Positions 8,628-19,365 are shown, numbered from the stretch's first letter. The stretch: DNA of 64,000 nucleotides from CAVUFH01 sp963740835 (GCA_963740835.1 CAVUFH010000004.1:124001-188000); one strand, 5' to 3'. Program-made: numbers and translations. The notes: generated from the letters alone by a model not told the origin.

Positions 8628-9758
8628 TCAACCGAGCTTGTGCGGGTCCTCGATGTCGGTCGAGTGGCAGCTCGGGCGGGCCGTGACCGGGTTGCACCGC
8701 GCGGGTGTCCCGCCGGGGATCGCCACGGTGTACGGCGAGAACGCCAGGTTGGGCTCTTCGTAGTCCGTGCTGACCCACTGCGCGCCACTCGCCAGGGCCG
8801 CGTCGCGCATGGTCGTGTCGTTGGTGCGGGCCTGCACCGTGTCGGCATCAGCCCGCGTCCGGATCACCATGTTCGCCGCGAGCGCGGCCTTGATCCTCGT
8901 GGCGTCACCGATCGGGTCGTTGAGCTTGGCGAACGCGGCGTCGTCCTGGCCGGGCGACGACGGCGTGAACAGCACCCGGCCTTCGAGTGAAGCGTGTCCG
9001 GCGAGGTATTCGTCGCGCAGGCCTTCGTTGTCGAGCGTGAAGAGCACCTTGCCGCGCATCTCGCCGAGCGTGGGCCAACCGCGAGCGTGTACCGCGGCAC
9101 CGAGCGTCTTGTAGTTGCCGCGCACGTCATCGGGCGTCACGATCTCGCGGTGCGGGATCAGCGAGCGCACTTCGGCGTCGAGCGCGTCGAGCTCCGCGGT
9201 GTCCGCGTTCGTGTCCTTCACCTCGAACTGGATCATGATCGGCATGTGTCCGGGATGCGCCTCGGACCACGCGCGTACCTCGGGCAGGCAGACCTTCAAC
9301 GAGACGCACGTGGCCTGCGTGTCGACATCGGCCTGGTGCATGATCTTGAACCCGGGCACGTGCATCGCGGGGTTGTCGGGCACCACGACACCGAGCGCTT
9401 CCGGCAACGCCGGGTGCAGGAACTTGCCTCCCTGGGGATCGGCCCAGACGTCCAGTTCGATCGCGCGGATCCCGAGCCGGTCGAACTGCTCGGTCAGCGG
9501 CCGGTGGCTGTACTCGAGACCCGCCGCGACCAACGGCAAGTTCTGCTGGAGGAACGCGTCGACCTGCGGGTAGAGCGGCAGCTTGTAGCTGTTGTGCGAC
9601 GCGAGCACCTGGACCTCGTTGAACCGCAGCGCGTGGTCGAGGCGGTACTCGGGCTTCGGATGACCGGGTCGAAAGGGGGTCGTGCGACACGCGCCGAGCG
9701 CGATGGCCGCGACAACCACGCCGACGAGACCGACGAGACGACGAGGAGTGACCCGCAT
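8628..9758 (-). CDS. Phosphoinositide-specific phospholipase C-like lipoprotein (Ca-dependent PLC type)
   Basis: 376-residue secreted lipoprotein. Residues 1-24 are a lipoprotein signal peptide ending LGAC with Cys24. The mature part has the PLC-type TIM-barrel features: ASHNSYK with the first catalytic-type His near residue 54, GIRAIELDVWADPQ, and KIMHQADVDTQATC, which matches the Ca-dependent phosphoinositide phospholipase C family found in actinobacteria. It would act outside the membrane on phosphatidylinositol or glycosyl-PI lipids, which actinobacteria make themselves. Substrate is inferred only from family. It converges with the E2 gene, with a 3-base gap. Confidence 0.72.
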   Translation of the reverse strand: MRVTPRRLVGLVGVVVAAIALGACRTTPFRPGHPKPEYRLDHALRFNEVQVLASHNSYKLPLYPQVDAFLQQNLPLVAAGLEYSHRPLTEQFDRLGIRAIELDVWADPQGGKFLHPALPEALGVVVPDNPAMHVPGFKIMHQADVDTQATCVSLKVCLPEVRAWSEAHPGHMPIMIQFEVKDTNADTAELDALDAEVRSLIPHREIVTPDDVRGNYKTLGAAVHARGWPTLGEMRGKVLFTLDNEGLRDEYLAGHASLEGRVLFTPSSPGQDDAAFAKLNDPIGDATRIKAALAANMVIRTRADADTVQARTNDTTMRDAALASGAQWVSTDYEEPNLAFSPYTVAIPGGTPARCNPVTARPSCHSTDIEDPHKLG

Positions 9759-9818
9759 GACGGTCGATGCTACGCATGAATTGTCGAGGGGTGCCCGTCA
9801 CGCGCGAGCCTGTCGGTG

Positions 9819-10010
9819 ATGAAGGTGCGCGTCGATCCCGATCTCTGTGTCGGTCATGGCCGGTGCTACGCCCTCTCCCCGGATGTGTTCGCGCCCGACG
9901 ACTTCGGCCACTGCGAGATCCTGCTCGCGGATGTCGAAAATGAGCTCGCGGATCAGGCCCGCGTCGGTGCGGACAATTGCCCCGAGCGCGCGATCACCGT
10001 CGAGCCCTGA
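9819..10010 (+). CDS. 3Fe-4S ferredoxin, cytochrome P450 type
   Basis: 63-residue ferredoxin. The cluster ligands are visible as CVGHGRC near the N-terminus (second Cys of a 4Fe-4S motif replaced by His, typical of 3Fe-4S ferredoxins) and NCPERAI near the C-terminus. Such proteins pass electrons to cytochromes P450 in actinobacteria. No P450 gene is in the window. It is followed after 9 bases by an SDR gene and then two acyl-CoA dehydrogenase genes, a set seen in lipid, steroid or terpenoid breakdown clusters. ATG 9819 is preferred over GTG 9816. Confidence 0.85.
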   Translation: MKVRVDPDLCVGHGRCYALSPDVFAPDDFGHCEILLADVENELADQARVGADNCPERAITVEP

Positions 10011-10019
10011 GGCCCGGCG

Positions 10020-10889
10020 GTGGACGTCCTCGGCTACGAAGGCAAGCGGGTGATCGTGACCGGCGCAGCGTCGGGGATGGGCGCGGCGACGGCCCGACTG
10101 CTCGTCGACCTCGGTGCCGAGGTGCACGCGGTCGATGTGAAGCAGCCGGACCTGGCCGGGCTCGCCAGCTTCAGCGAGTGCGATCTGCGCGATCCCGTGC
10201 AGATCGAAGCGACCGTCGCCAGGATCGGCAGCGTTGTCAACATGCTGTTCAATTGCGCAGGGCTGGCGAACACGTTCCCCGACCTCGACGTGATGCTCGT
10301 GAACTTCTGCGGACTGCGCGATCTCACCGAGCAGGTGATCCCGAAGATGCTCGAGGATGCCGACAGCGCGATCGCGTCCATCGCCTCGACCGCGGGCATC
10401 GGCTGGATGGCGAACCTCGAGCTCCTCGGACCGCTGGTCGCGACGCCCGACTTCGCGGCGGCGCGCGCGTGGTGTGAGGAACATCCGTCGGCACTCGCCA
10501 ACGCATACGGCCTCTCGAAGGAAGCGATCAACGCGTACACGGCATTCCGTTCGTTCCCGCTCGCCGCGCACGGAATACGCATCAACTGCCTGAACCCCGG
10601 CCCTACCGACACGCCGATGATGCCGGAGTTCGAAGAGGCCGTCGGCAAGGAGTACATGGACGCGTTCCCGGTCCCGCTCGGCCGGCATGCGGTGGCCGAG
10701 GAACAGGCCTGGCCGCTCGTCTTCCTCAACAGCCCGCGCGCGTCGTTCGTGACCGGCGTGCAGTTCGACGCCGACGGCGGCTTCAAGGCTGCCCTGTTCA
10801 CCGGCCGGATCGACCCGTCGGTGCTGATGCCCCCGAGGAGACCGGGCACCAGCGCGAGTCGACAGACGCCACCTGAGCGGCGAAGATAG
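10020..10889 (+). CDS. SDR-family NAD(P)-dependent oxidoreductase
   Basis: 289-residue short-chain dehydrogenase. The nucleotide-binding motif TGAASGMG and the catalytic Tyr and Lys in YGLSK are both present. After the central NCAG-type segment (FNCAGLAN) there is an insertion (residues about 125-155) and a Pro-Gly-Pro turn (NPGPTDTPMM), an architecture seen in 3-alpha-hydroxysteroid dehydrogenase/carbonyl reductase-like SDRs. It probably oxidises a hydroxy group on a steroid or fatty substrate; substrate not determinable. The start is GTG 10020, directly after the ferredoxin gene, suggesting co-transcription. Confidence 0.78.
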   Translation: MDVLGYEGKRVIVTGAASGMGAATARLLVDLGAEVHAVDVKQPDLAGLASFSECDLRDPVQIEATVARIGSVVNMLFNCAGLANTFPDLDVMLVNFCGLRDLTEQVIPKMLEDADSAIASIASTAGIGWMANLELLGPLVATPDFAAARAWCEEHPSALANAYGLSKEAINAYTAFRSFPLAAHGIRINCLNPGPTDTPMMPEFEEAVGKEYMDAFPVPLGRHAVAEEQAWPLVFLNSPRASFVTGVQFDADGGFKAALFTGRIDPSVLMPPRRPGTSASRQTPPERRR

Positions 10890-10920
10890 AACACGTTCTA
10901 CTGCGTGATCCGGGAGTCTC

Positions 10921-12099
<1,179 letters not shown>

Positions 12100-12123
12100 C
12101 CCGAGACCGGAGCACACACTCGC

Positions 12124-13239
12124 ATGGACTTCGCCATCACCGAATCGCAAGAAGAGCTGCAGGGCCTGACCCGGCAGATCCTCGAGGATCGCATGACGCT
12201 CGCGCACCTGAAGGCGCGCGACTTCTCCGACGACTGGTACGACCGTGACACCTGGAGCGAGTTCGCCAAGGCGAACCTGCTCGGCGTCGCGTTCCCGGAA
12301 TCCGCCGGCGGCCTCGGCTTCGGGTTCCTCGAGCTCTGCTTCGTATTGCGGGAGATCGGACGCAACGTCGCACCGCTTCCCGCCGTCCCGACGCTCGTCG
12401 CGGGCGGACTCCCGATCGCCCGCTTCGGGACCGAAGCGCAGCAGGCCGTGCTCGCCAAGGTCGTCTCTGGTGACGTGCTCCTCACCGCCGCGCTCGTGGA
12501 GCTCGGCGCGGACCCCGAGTCACCTGTCACGACCGCGACACGCGAGGGCGACGGCTGGCGGCTCGACGGCGTGAAGTCGAACGTGCCGGGCGCGAACGTC
12601 GCCGAGCTCGTGCTCGTGCCCGCGACCACGGGCGACGACGTCGCGATCTTCCTCGTCCCGACCAACGCGAACGGTGTCACCACCGTGCGGCAACAGACGA
12701 TGAACCACGAACCGCTCTGCGAGTTCACGCTCGACGGTGTCGTCGTGGGCGACGATGCGCGCCTCGGCGCGCTGGGCCAGGGCCGGGAGATCCTGACCTG
12801 GACGCGGAACCGCGCCACGATCGCGTCGTGTGCCGTCGTCAGCGGCGTTGCGGAACAGGCATTGAAGATCACCGCGCAGTACACGACCGAGCGCAAGCAG
12901 TTCGACCGCGCGATCGGCACGTTCCAAGCCGTCGGGCAGCGCATGGCCGACTGCTTCATCGACAGCCAGGCGATCGAGCTCACGATGCTGCAAGCCGCGA
13001 CCCATCTCGACGAGGGACGCGACGACACGCTCGAGATCGCGACCGCGAAGTTCTGGGCCGCAGATGGTGGTAACCGCATCGGTCACGCCGCGCTGCACGT
13101 GCACGGCGGCATCAGCATCGACCTCGACTACTCCATCCACCGGTACTTCCTGTGGCTCAAGCAGTACGAGTTCACGCTCGGCGCCGCGACCCCCCAGCTG
13201 CTCCGGATCGGGAAGGTCCTCGCGGACGAACCCGCGTAG
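12124..13239 (+). CDS. Acyl-CoA dehydrogenase, probable non-catalytic partner subunit
   Basis: 371-residue acyl-CoA dehydrogenase fold protein. The middle beta domain and C-terminal helical domain are present (TERKQFDRAIGTFQAV, HVHGGISIDLDYSIHRYF). The helix-G position reads TRNRATIA rather than an ER motif, and there is no EGT motif near the C-terminus, so no catalytic glutamate is visible. In mycobacterial FadE heterotetramers one subunit supplies the base while the other helps hold FAD, so I infer this is the partner of the preceding gene. ATG 12124 lies 24 bases after the previous stop. Name by family only. Confidence 0.8.
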   Translation: MDFAITESQEELQGLTRQILEDRMTLAHLKARDFSDDWYDRDTWSEFAKANLLGVAFPESAGGLGFGFLELCFVLREIGRNVAPLPAVPTLVAGGLPIARFGTEAQQAVLAKVVSGDVLLTAALVELGADPESPVTTATREGDGWRLDGVKSNVPGANVAELVLVPATTGDDVAIFLVPTNANGVTTVRQQTMNHEPLCEFTLDGVVVGDDARLGALGQGREILTWTRNRATIASCAVVSGVAEQALKITAQYTTERKQFDRAIGTFQAVGQRMADCFIDSQAIELTMLQAATHLDEGRDDTLEIATAKFWAADGGNRIGHAALHVHGGISIDLDYSIHRYFLWLKQYEFTLGAATPQLLRIGKVLADEPA

Positions 13240-13249
13240 CTCGCGTTTC

Positions 13250-14011
13250 CTAGTCGCGCGCGGAGTCGAGCAGCTTGCGCACTGGATCGAGGTCGAACGG
13301 CGGCCCCGTCATCACGATGAGGTGCTCGGCGCCGGCGTCCAGGTAGGCCTGCCAGTCGTCGATCTCCCCACCACTGATACCGACGGTCCGCTCGATCTCA
13401 CGCGGGTTGCGACCGAGCTTCTCGCACCAGTTGTTCAGCACCGCGTTCTTGTGCGCGAAATTCGCCGGCGGGCCGAAGGTGTTCCACCCGTCTGCGTGCT
13501 GCGCGACGAGCTTGAGCGTGACTTGCTCGCCGGATCCGCCGATGAGGATCGGCAAGCGGCCCGGCGGCGGCGGTTCCAGCCGGCTGAAGCGGTCCATGAT
13601 CACCGGCAGCGCGGCGGCGAGATCGCGGAGCCGGCTCGGTGCCGTCCCGAACTCGTAGCCATATTCCTCGTAGTCGCGCTCGAACCAGCCCGAGCCGATC
13701 CCGAGGATGAAGCGACCGTGACTGATGTGGTCGATCGTGCGAGACATGTCGGCGAGCAGGTTGGGATTGCGGTACGAGTTGCACGTCACGAGCGCACCGA
13801 TGTTGGCGTTCTGTGTCTCCGCGGCCATCGCGGCGAGCAGCGTGTACGCCTCGAAGTGCGCGGCGTCGGGGTCGCCGTAGAGCGGGTAGAAGTGGTCCCA
13901 CACCCAGATGCTGTCGACGCCGAGTTCGTCGGCCGTCCGCCATGCGTTGCGCAGCTCGTCGACGGTCGTTGCCTGCGGGTGCAGCTGCACCCCGACGCGA
14001 AATCGTGCCAT
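13250..14011 (-). CDS. LLM-class (luciferase-like) F420-dependent oxidoreductase
   Basis: 253-residue TIM-barrel oxidoreductase of the luciferase-like monooxygenase family. The N-terminal FRVGVQLHPQATTVDELR, the IWVWDHF strand and ILGIGSGWFERDYEEYG are typical of actinobacterial F420-dependent members. It is shorter than the usual 280-300 residues. Substrate unknown. The window also encodes CofC of F420 biosynthesis, which supports F420 use in this organism. It converges with the acyl-CoA dehydrogenase pair and lies downstream of the RNase D gene, with a 15-base gap. Confidence 0.78.
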   Translation of the reverse strand: MARFRVGVQLHPQATTVDELRNAWRTADELGVDSIWVWDHFYPLYGDPDAAHFEAYTLLAAMAAETQNANIGALVTCNSYRNPNLLADMSRTIDHISHGRFILGIGSGWFERDYEEYGYEFGTAPSRLRDLAAALPVIMDRFSRLEPPPPGRLPILIGGSGEQVTLKLVAQHADGWNTFGPPANFAHKNAVLNNWCEKLGRNPREIERTVGISGGEIDDWQAYLDAGAEHLIVMTGPPFDLDPVRKLLDSARD

Positions 14012-14026
14012 GACGTCGGACTCCGT

Positions 14027-15247
14027 TCAGTTCGTGCCGGTGGGCTCGGCCATGCCCGTTGGGTCTTCGGCGCGTCCGCGCGCGCCGCCGTTCGAGTTGG
14101 CCCGATCGTCGTCGCGCAGCTCGATGCGGCGGCCGCCGTCGCTGAGTGCAAGCACGGCCTTCCCCGCGAACAGGCGTCGCAACGGCGCGCCCACCAGCTC
14201 CGCGCGCCAACCGGTCGCGAGCCGGCTCGGGTTGCCTTGCAACATCTGCGTGAGGTCGGCGCGGGTCGCGAGCACCGCGGGATCGAGGTCCAGTTCGCTC
14301 GCGCGCTGAGCGAGCCACGCACCCAGCACCGTCACGGACGGCGCCAGGCTGCGATCGATGCGATCGGGTTCCGGGAGCCGCAACGCGGGCGGTTCGAGCG
14401 CGAGCCCGGTCTTCACCGCGCCGATGATGGCGTCGGCGGTGCCATCCTTCGTGGACCGGTTGTCGACGCCGCGGATGCCGGACAGCTCGTCGCGCGAGCG
14501 CGGCGGTCGCTGCACGATCCCCGCAAGCGCGAGTTCCGACAGCACGTAGCGAGGCGGCACGTCGAGGCCTTCGGCAGTGCGCTCGCGCCAGGCCGCGACC
14601 TCCTGCGCGACACCGCGCGACCGACCCCGCAGTTGCCGCGCGCCCTTGATGCGCCACCACGCGACTTCGGGTTCCGGGCGGGTGCGCACCTTCTGGCGTC
14701 GGTCTTCGCACTCGTCGAGCGCCCAAACGAGTCGGCCGACCGCTTCGAGGCGCGCGACGAGCACGTCCTGCAGTTCGAGAAGGTGCGCGACATCCGCGGC
14801 CGCGTAGACGCGCTGCTCGGCAGTGAGCGGGCGCCGCGTCCAGTCGGTGAGCCGGTCTCCCTTGCCGAGTCGCACGCCGAGCAACTTCTCGACGAGCGCG
14901 ACGAGCGACGGCGAACCGAGCCCGAGGAACCCGGCGGCGACCTGCGTGTCGAACATCCGCGTCGGACCGTGCCCGCACAGGCGCACGAGGATGGCGAGAT
15001 CTTGCTCTGCCGCGTGCGCAACCATGGTGCTGGGCGCGGCCAGGACCGGGGCGAGGCGGCTCGCGTCGATGGTCAGCGGGTCGACGAGCGCGAGGCCGCC
15101 GGGCCAGGCGATCTGGATCAGCGCGAGCCGGGGCCAGTACGACCGTTCGCCGTGGAACTCGGTGTCGAGGGCGTACCGCGGCTCGTCGAGCAGGCGCGCG
15201 ACGAGGTCCTCCAGCGCGGCTTCGGTTGCGACCCAGAGGGGTTCCAC
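14027..15247 (-). CDS. rnd: Ribonuclease D, 3'-5' exoribonuclease with HRDC domain
   Basis: 406-residue DEDD exonuclease that trims the 3' ends of tRNA precursors and other stable RNAs. Exo I is visible as LDTEFHGE (Asp and Glu near residues 28-30), Exo II lies around AAEQDL, and Exo III is YAAADVAHL with the Tyr and Asp of the DEDDy class. The HRDC nucleic-acid-binding domain follows at about 205-290, and a second helical region precedes a basic, disordered tail. Length and order fit RNase D. Flanked on the same strand by two luciferase-like genes with no evident functional link. Confidence 0.86.
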   Translation of the reverse strand: MEPLWVATEAALEDLVARLLDEPRYALDTEFHGERSYWPRLALIQIAWPGGLALVDPLTIDASRLAPVLAAPSTMVAHAAEQDLAILVRLCGHGPTRMFDTQVAAGFLGLGSPSLVALVEKLLGVRLGKGDRLTDWTRRPLTAEQRVYAAADVAHLLELQDVLVARLEAVGRLVWALDECEDRRQKVRTRPEPEVAWWRIKGARQLRGRSRGVAQEVAAWRERTAEGLDVPPRYVLSELALAGIVQRPPRSRDELSGIRGVDNRSTKDGTADAIIGAVKTGLALEPPALRLPEPDRIDRSLAPSVTVLGAWLAQRASELDLDPAVLATRADLTQMLQGNPSRLATGWRAELVGAPLRRLFAGKAVLALSDGGRRIELRDDDRANSNGGARGRAEDPTGMAEPTGTN

Positions 15248-15265
15248 CCCCTCATCCTGCCGGAT

Positions 15266-16177
15266 TCAGAGGTCGCTGACGGTCCCGCGCACCTCGGCGA
15301 GCCGCGCGTAGGACCGCAGCACCTCGGTCTGGTCGTCGGCGAGGTGCCGGATGATGACGTCCGTGTAGCCCATCTCGGCCAGCTCCGCGAAGCTCGCGGC
15401 GACCTGCGAGGGGCCGCCGACGACGGGCGCGGCGGGATCGAAGCCGCGGTAGCCGCGCGCCAGGATCGGCCCCGCGACCCGCTCGGCGTCGGCCTCGTCG
15501 GCGCCGATGTGTATGTCACGGCGGATCGCGATCGTCGAGAGCTGCGCGCGGTGCCGGGCGCACGCCTCCCGGTAGACCGCCATGAGCTCGCGCGCCTCGG
15601 CAGGCGTCGCCTCCGGCCCGACGAGGAAGGCGTCGCCGAGCCGCGCGGCCCGGTCGATCGCGGGCGGCGCCGAGGCGCCGATCCACACCTCGAGCCGCTC
15701 CGGCGGCACCGGCGCGATCCGGGCGCGCTCGATCTGGAAGGGCGATGTCATCGACACCTCTTCGCCCGCGCACAGCCGGCGGATCACGTCGAGGGAGGCT
15801 TCGAAGCGCGACGGCCGGTGCTTCTCGGACAGACCGAACGCGGCGAACTGCACGGCACCGCCGCCGAGCGCGCACTGCATGATGAACCGCCCGCCTGCGA
15901 TCGACGCGAGCGTGCCGATCTGTTCGGCCACGAGCACGGGGTGCCACAACGGCAGCAGGAACAGCGCGCCGGCCGGACGCGAGTCCCACTCCGCCAGCAG
16001 CCGTCCGATCATCGGGACGTTCTGGTAGTACGGCACCGGGACGTTGTGGTGGTCGCCGACGAACAAGCTGTCGAGCCCCGCGTCGGACGCGGCTCGGGCG
16101 CGCTCGATCATCCACTGCGCGCCCTCGCGCGTGTTCATCGGTCCGTACCCGCTGCGCAACGACGCACCGACTCTCAT
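15266..16177 (-). CDS. LLM-class flavin/F420-dependent oxidoreductase
   Basis: 303-residue luciferase-like TIM-barrel protein. Visible family segments are LDSLFVGDHHNVPVPYYQNV, GGRFIMQCALGGG and LEVWIGASAPPAIDRAARLGD. Its sequence is clearly different from the 253-residue family member at 13250, so the two are not a recent duplication. Reaction and substrate unknown; cofactor FMN or F420 cannot be separated by eye. It ends 18 bases before the RNase D start on the same strand, so the three minus-strand genes from 13250 to 16177 could form one transcript. Confidence 0.75.
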   Translation of the reverse strand: MRVGASLRSGYGPMNTREGAQWMIERARAASDAGLDSLFVGDHHNVPVPYYQNVPMIGRLLAEWDSRPAGALFLLPLWHPVLVAEQIGTLASIAGGRFIMQCALGGGAVQFAAFGLSEKHRPSRFEASLDVIRRLCAGEEVSMTSPFQIERARIAPVPPERLEVWIGASAPPAIDRAARLGDAFLVGPEATPAEARELMAVYREACARHRAQLSTIAIRRDIHIGADEADAERVAGPILARGYRGFDPAAPVVGGPSQVAASFAELAEMGYTDVIIRHLADDQTEVLRSYARLAEVRGTVSDL

Positions 16178-16282
16178 ACCGCCAGCCTCGCGCGTGGGAG
16201 GCCGGATCGTTCAACATCCATTTCACCCGCGTAGGCGCCGGCAGATGGCATTTGAATGCGAGAAGCGCTGCGGCTCACGATG

Positions 16283-17095
16283 TCATCCGAGATTGACCAG
16301 CCACTCGAACGGTGTGCCGTCGAGCGCCTGCTGCATCTCGGACGTCACGCGGCTCAGCTGATCGAACATCAGGACGACGCCGAACGCGATGAGGACGACG
16401 GCCGCGGTGCCGACGAGCAGTGGGAAGTGACGCTTGACCCACGAGAGCGCGCCGCTGACGCGTCCGAGCGCGAGGCCGGTCACGAGGAAGGGGAGCCCGA
16501 GGCCGAGCGTGTACGCGACGAGCAGCGTCGCGCCGGCCCAGACGCGGTCCTGCGTCCCGGCGATCGCGAGGATCGAGCCGAGGATCGGACCGATGCACGG
16601 CGACCAGCCGAAGCCGAACGCCACACCGGCGACGACGGGGGCCGCGTCGCCGAACCGACCGAGATGCGGCTGGAAGCGCTTCTCCTGGTACAGCCACGGC
16701 GCCTGCAGGAACAAGGAGCCGAGCAGGAACAGACCCATCCCGACGAGGACCGCGCCGGAGAGGCGCGTCAAGAGGTCCTGGTGGTCGCGCAGGAGCTGGC
16801 CCGCGCTCGAGACGCTGAGACCGAGCAGTACGAACACCGATCCGAACCCGAGGACGAACAGCGAGGTCGTGCGGATGACCCGGCGCTGCTGCGCCTTGGC
16901 GCCGTCCTGCAGTGTGGCGAGGTCAAGGCCGGTGACCATCGAGAGGTATGCGGGCACGAGCGGGAGGACGCACGGCGAGAGGAAGGAGATGATCCCGCCG
17001 CCGAACGCCGCGAGATACGCGAAGACGCTGACGTCGTTGAACCGGGAACCGAGCGCGAGCAGCGCCGGCACGGGTTCCTGCATCAGCGCGAGCAC
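16283..17095 (-). CDS. ccdA: CcdA-type cytochrome c biogenesis / DsbD transmembrane protein
   Basis: 270-residue polytopic membrane protein that carries reducing power across the membrane to periplasmic thioredoxin-like proteins used for cytochrome c maturation. The two hallmark Cys-Pro segments are visible: FLSPCVLPLVPAYLS near residue 40 and FGWSPCIGPILG near residue 165, each in a membrane helix. About six hydrophobic helices can be counted, as expected for CcdA. No ResA, ResB or CcsA gene is adjacent in this window. It is divergent from the SDR gene at 17203. Confidence 0.88.
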   Translation of the reverse strand: MLALMQEPVPALLALGSRFNDVSVFAYLAAFGGGIISFLSPCVLPLVPAYLSMVTGLDLATLQDGAKAQQRRVIRTTSLFVLGFGSVFVLLGLSVSSAGQLLRDHQDLLTRLSGAVLVGMGLFLLGSLFLQAPWLYQEKRFQPHLGRFGDAAPVVAGVAFGFGWSPCIGPILGSILAIAGTQDRVWAGATLLVAYTLGLGLPFLVTGLALGRVSGALSWVKRHFPLLVGTAAVVLIAFGVVLMFDQLSRVTSEMQQALDGTPFEWLVNLG

Positions 17096-17202
17096 GGGTC
17101 CATTGTGCTGCGCCGGAGGAGCGGACCGGGAACGCCGCGCCGTAGGCTCTCCGGCCGTTGGTTCCGTCGCATGGGACCGAAAATCGTTCGGATGGGGGCA
17201 GT

Positions 17203-18006
17203 GTGGCCAGCGCGCAGGAGATGTTCGACCTCTCGGGGAAAGTTGCGGTGCTCACCGGCGTCGGCAGCGGTATCGGCAAGGCAAGCGCGACCACGCTCGC
17301 GGCCGCCGGCGCCACGATCGTCGGCGGCGACATCGACGAGGCCGGCGCGCAGGCGACCGCCGACGAGATCAAGGCCGATGGCGGCACCGCGGTGGTGCAG
17401 CGCACCGACGTGACGAAGCGCGCCGACGTCGACGCGCTCGTCGACCGCGCGATGTCCGAGCACGGCCGGATCGACATCATGGGCAACATCGCCGGCGTGC
17501 CGCACAACAAGCTCGTCGCCGAGTGCACCGACGAGGAATTCGAGCGGATTCTGGCGATCAACCTGAAAAGCGTGTTCTACGGGTGTCAGGCCGCGATCAA
17601 GCACATGGTGCCGCAGGGTTCCGGCTGCATCGTCAACATCTCGTCCGGCGCGATCGACACCCCCGCGCCGACGCTCGCGTGCTACGGCATGACCAAGGCG
17701 GCGGTCGCGATGCTCACGAAGACGCTCGCGACCGAAGTCGGGCGCAGTGGCGTCCGCGTCAACGCGATCGCGCCGGGCATGATCCTCACCAACTTCTCGC
17801 GTCACAACTTCGTCGATGCGGACGGCAACGTCGTGCCCGAGAAGCTGGAGCAGTACCACAAGCGTGCGGGTGCGATGGCGCCGCTCGGGCGCGCGGGCGA
17901 GGCGCAGGATGTCGCGAACGCGTTCCTCTATCTCGTTTCCGACGCGGCGAGCTTCATCACCGGTCAGATCGAGCGCCCCAACGGCGGCGTCTCGATGCCC
18001 TGGTGA
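17203..18006 (+). CDS. SDR-family oxidoreductase
   Basis: 267-residue classical short-chain dehydrogenase. TGVGSGIG (cofactor binding), NIAGV in place of the usual NNAG, the catalytic Ser of NISSG and YGMTK with the catalytic Tyr and Lys are all present. The C-terminal GQIERPNGGVSMPW is the normal SDR end. Acts on an unknown alcohol or ketone. The start is GTG 17203, just after a purine-rich stretch (gatgggggcag); an upstream in-frame start at 17158 would add residues unlike the family. It converges with the histidine kinase gene. Confidence 0.8.
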   Translation: MASAQEMFDLSGKVAVLTGVGSGIGKASATTLAAAGATIVGGDIDEAGAQATADEIKADGGTAVVQRTDVTKRADVDALVDRAMSEHGRIDIMGNIAGVPHNKLVAECTDEEFERILAINLKSVFYGCQAAIKHMVPQGSGCIVNISSGAIDTPAPTLACYGMTKAAVAMLTKTLATEVGRSGVRVNAIAPGMILTNFSRHNFVDADGNVVPEKLEQYHKRAGAMAPLGRAGEAQDVANAFLYLVSDAASFITGQIERPNGGVSMPW

Positions 18007-18018
18007 GGACGCCGGCGG

Positions 18019-19365
18019 TCAGTCCGCTCTCGGCAGCCGGACCACGAAATTGGCGCCCGCGCCGGGGAACGCGCCGTTTTCGACGCACACGGTGCCGCCG
18101 TGTGCGAGGACGATCCGTTTGACGACCGCGAGGCCGAGGCCGGAACCGCCTTCGTCGCGCGCCCGGCCCGCGTCGAGGCGCGTGAACCGGTCGAAGACGC
18201 GCTCGCGATCGGCATCCGCGATCCCTGGTCCGTCGTCCTCGACGGTGAGCACGACCTGCTCGGCCTCGGTGCGCACACCGACGTCGACGCGGTGGTTCGC
18301 GTGGCGCGCCGCGTTGTCGAGCAGGTTGTGCACGACCTGCGCGAGCTGACGGGAGCTGCCGTCGGCCCGACCCGCGGACACGCCGCTCGTATCGAAGCGG
18401 ATCGGACCGCGGCGGCCGTCGACGTCGGCCAGGACCAGCTCGTCGACGTCAACGGGGACGCGCGCCGCGTCGAGCTGCCCTTCTTCGAGTCGGGCCAGCG
18501 CCAGCAGGTCGTCGACGAGTGCGCCCAGGCGGTGGTCCTCGGCGAGCAGGCGTTGGGCCAGCGCGGTCCAGTCGGCTCCGTCGGGGTCTCGCAATGCGAC
18601 CTCGAGGTCGGTGCGCATCGCCGCGACCGGGCTGCGCAGCTCGTGCGACGCGTCGGACACGAACTCGCGCTGACGGGCCGAGGCGGCCTCCAGCCGGTCG
18701 AGCATTTCGTTCATCGTCTCCGCCAGGCGGCGCACCTCGTCGCGTCCGGCCGGCACAGGGACGCGGCGGTGCATGGTCTCGCCCGAGATCGCCAGCACCT
18801 CGGTGCGGATCGCTTCGACCGGGCGGAGCGCGCGTCCCGCGATCACCCATGCCAGCACACCGACCAGCACCGTCAGGAACGCCGTCAGCAACCAGAGCCC
18901 GTTCCCGAGCTCGTCTGCGGAGCGTTGCGCGCTGTCGAGCGGACTGGCAACGGCAACGGTCACCGGTCCGTTCGGACCGTCGACGCGCTGCGTGAACAGC
19001 ACGATGTCGCCGACCGGTGACGCCATCTCCTCGCCCGAACGGGACGCCGAGGTCGCGACGTCGAAGCCGGGAGGCACGAACGCGCTGCCGTAGAGCACCC
19101 GGCCGCTCGGGCCGATGACCCACGTGAACACAGGCGTACGGGTTGCGACGATGACGTTCGAGAGATCGGCGCCGGCGCGGATCTGCGATACCGCCGTCTC
19201 GAGCGCGAGCTTGCCGTCGTTCGCGGCGCGGTCCTCGAGGCGGGTCTCGACCGTGCGCACGAGCACCATCGAGGCGACCCCGAACGCGATGCCGAACACG
19301 AGCGCGGCCGCGATCGTGACGCGGAAGCGGACGGATCCGAACGTCCGCCGCAGCGCGTCACGCAT
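18019..19365 (-). CDS. Two-component sensor histidine kinase
   Basis: 448-residue membrane kinase. Membrane helices lie at about 14-36 and 155-178 with an extracytoplasmic sensor loop of about 115 residues between them, followed by HAMP (about 179-230). The phosphoacceptor motif SDASHELRSPVAAM has His241. ATP-binding boxes are present: HNLLDNAARHA (N), DDGPGI (G1) and GGSGLGLAV (G2). Its start overlaps the end of the response regulator gene by 8 bases, so the pair is translationally linked. The signal is unknown. The carboxypeptidase gene upstream on the same strand could be a target or merely a neighbour. Confidence 0.9.
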   Translation of the reverse strand: MRDALRRTFGSVRFRVTIAAALVFGIAFGVASMVLVRTVETRLEDRAANDGKLALETAVSQIRAGADLSNVIVATRTPVFTWVIGPSGRVLYGSAFVPPGFDVATSASRSGEEMASPVGDIVLFTQRVDGPNGPVTVAVASPLDSAQRSADELGNGLWLLTAFLTVLVGVLAWVIAGRALRPVEAIRTEVLAISGETMHRRVPVPAGRDEVRRLAETMNEMLDRLEAASARQREFVSDASHELRSPVAAMRTDLEVALRDPDGADWTALAQRLLAEDHRLGALVDDLLALARLEEGQLDAARVPVDVDELVLADVDGRRGPIRFDTSGVSAGRADGSSRQLAQVVHNLLDNAARHANHRVDVGVRTEAEQVVLTVEDDGPGIADADRERVFDRFTRLDAGRARDEGGSGLGLAVVKRIVLAHGGTVCVENGAFPGAGANFVVRLPRAD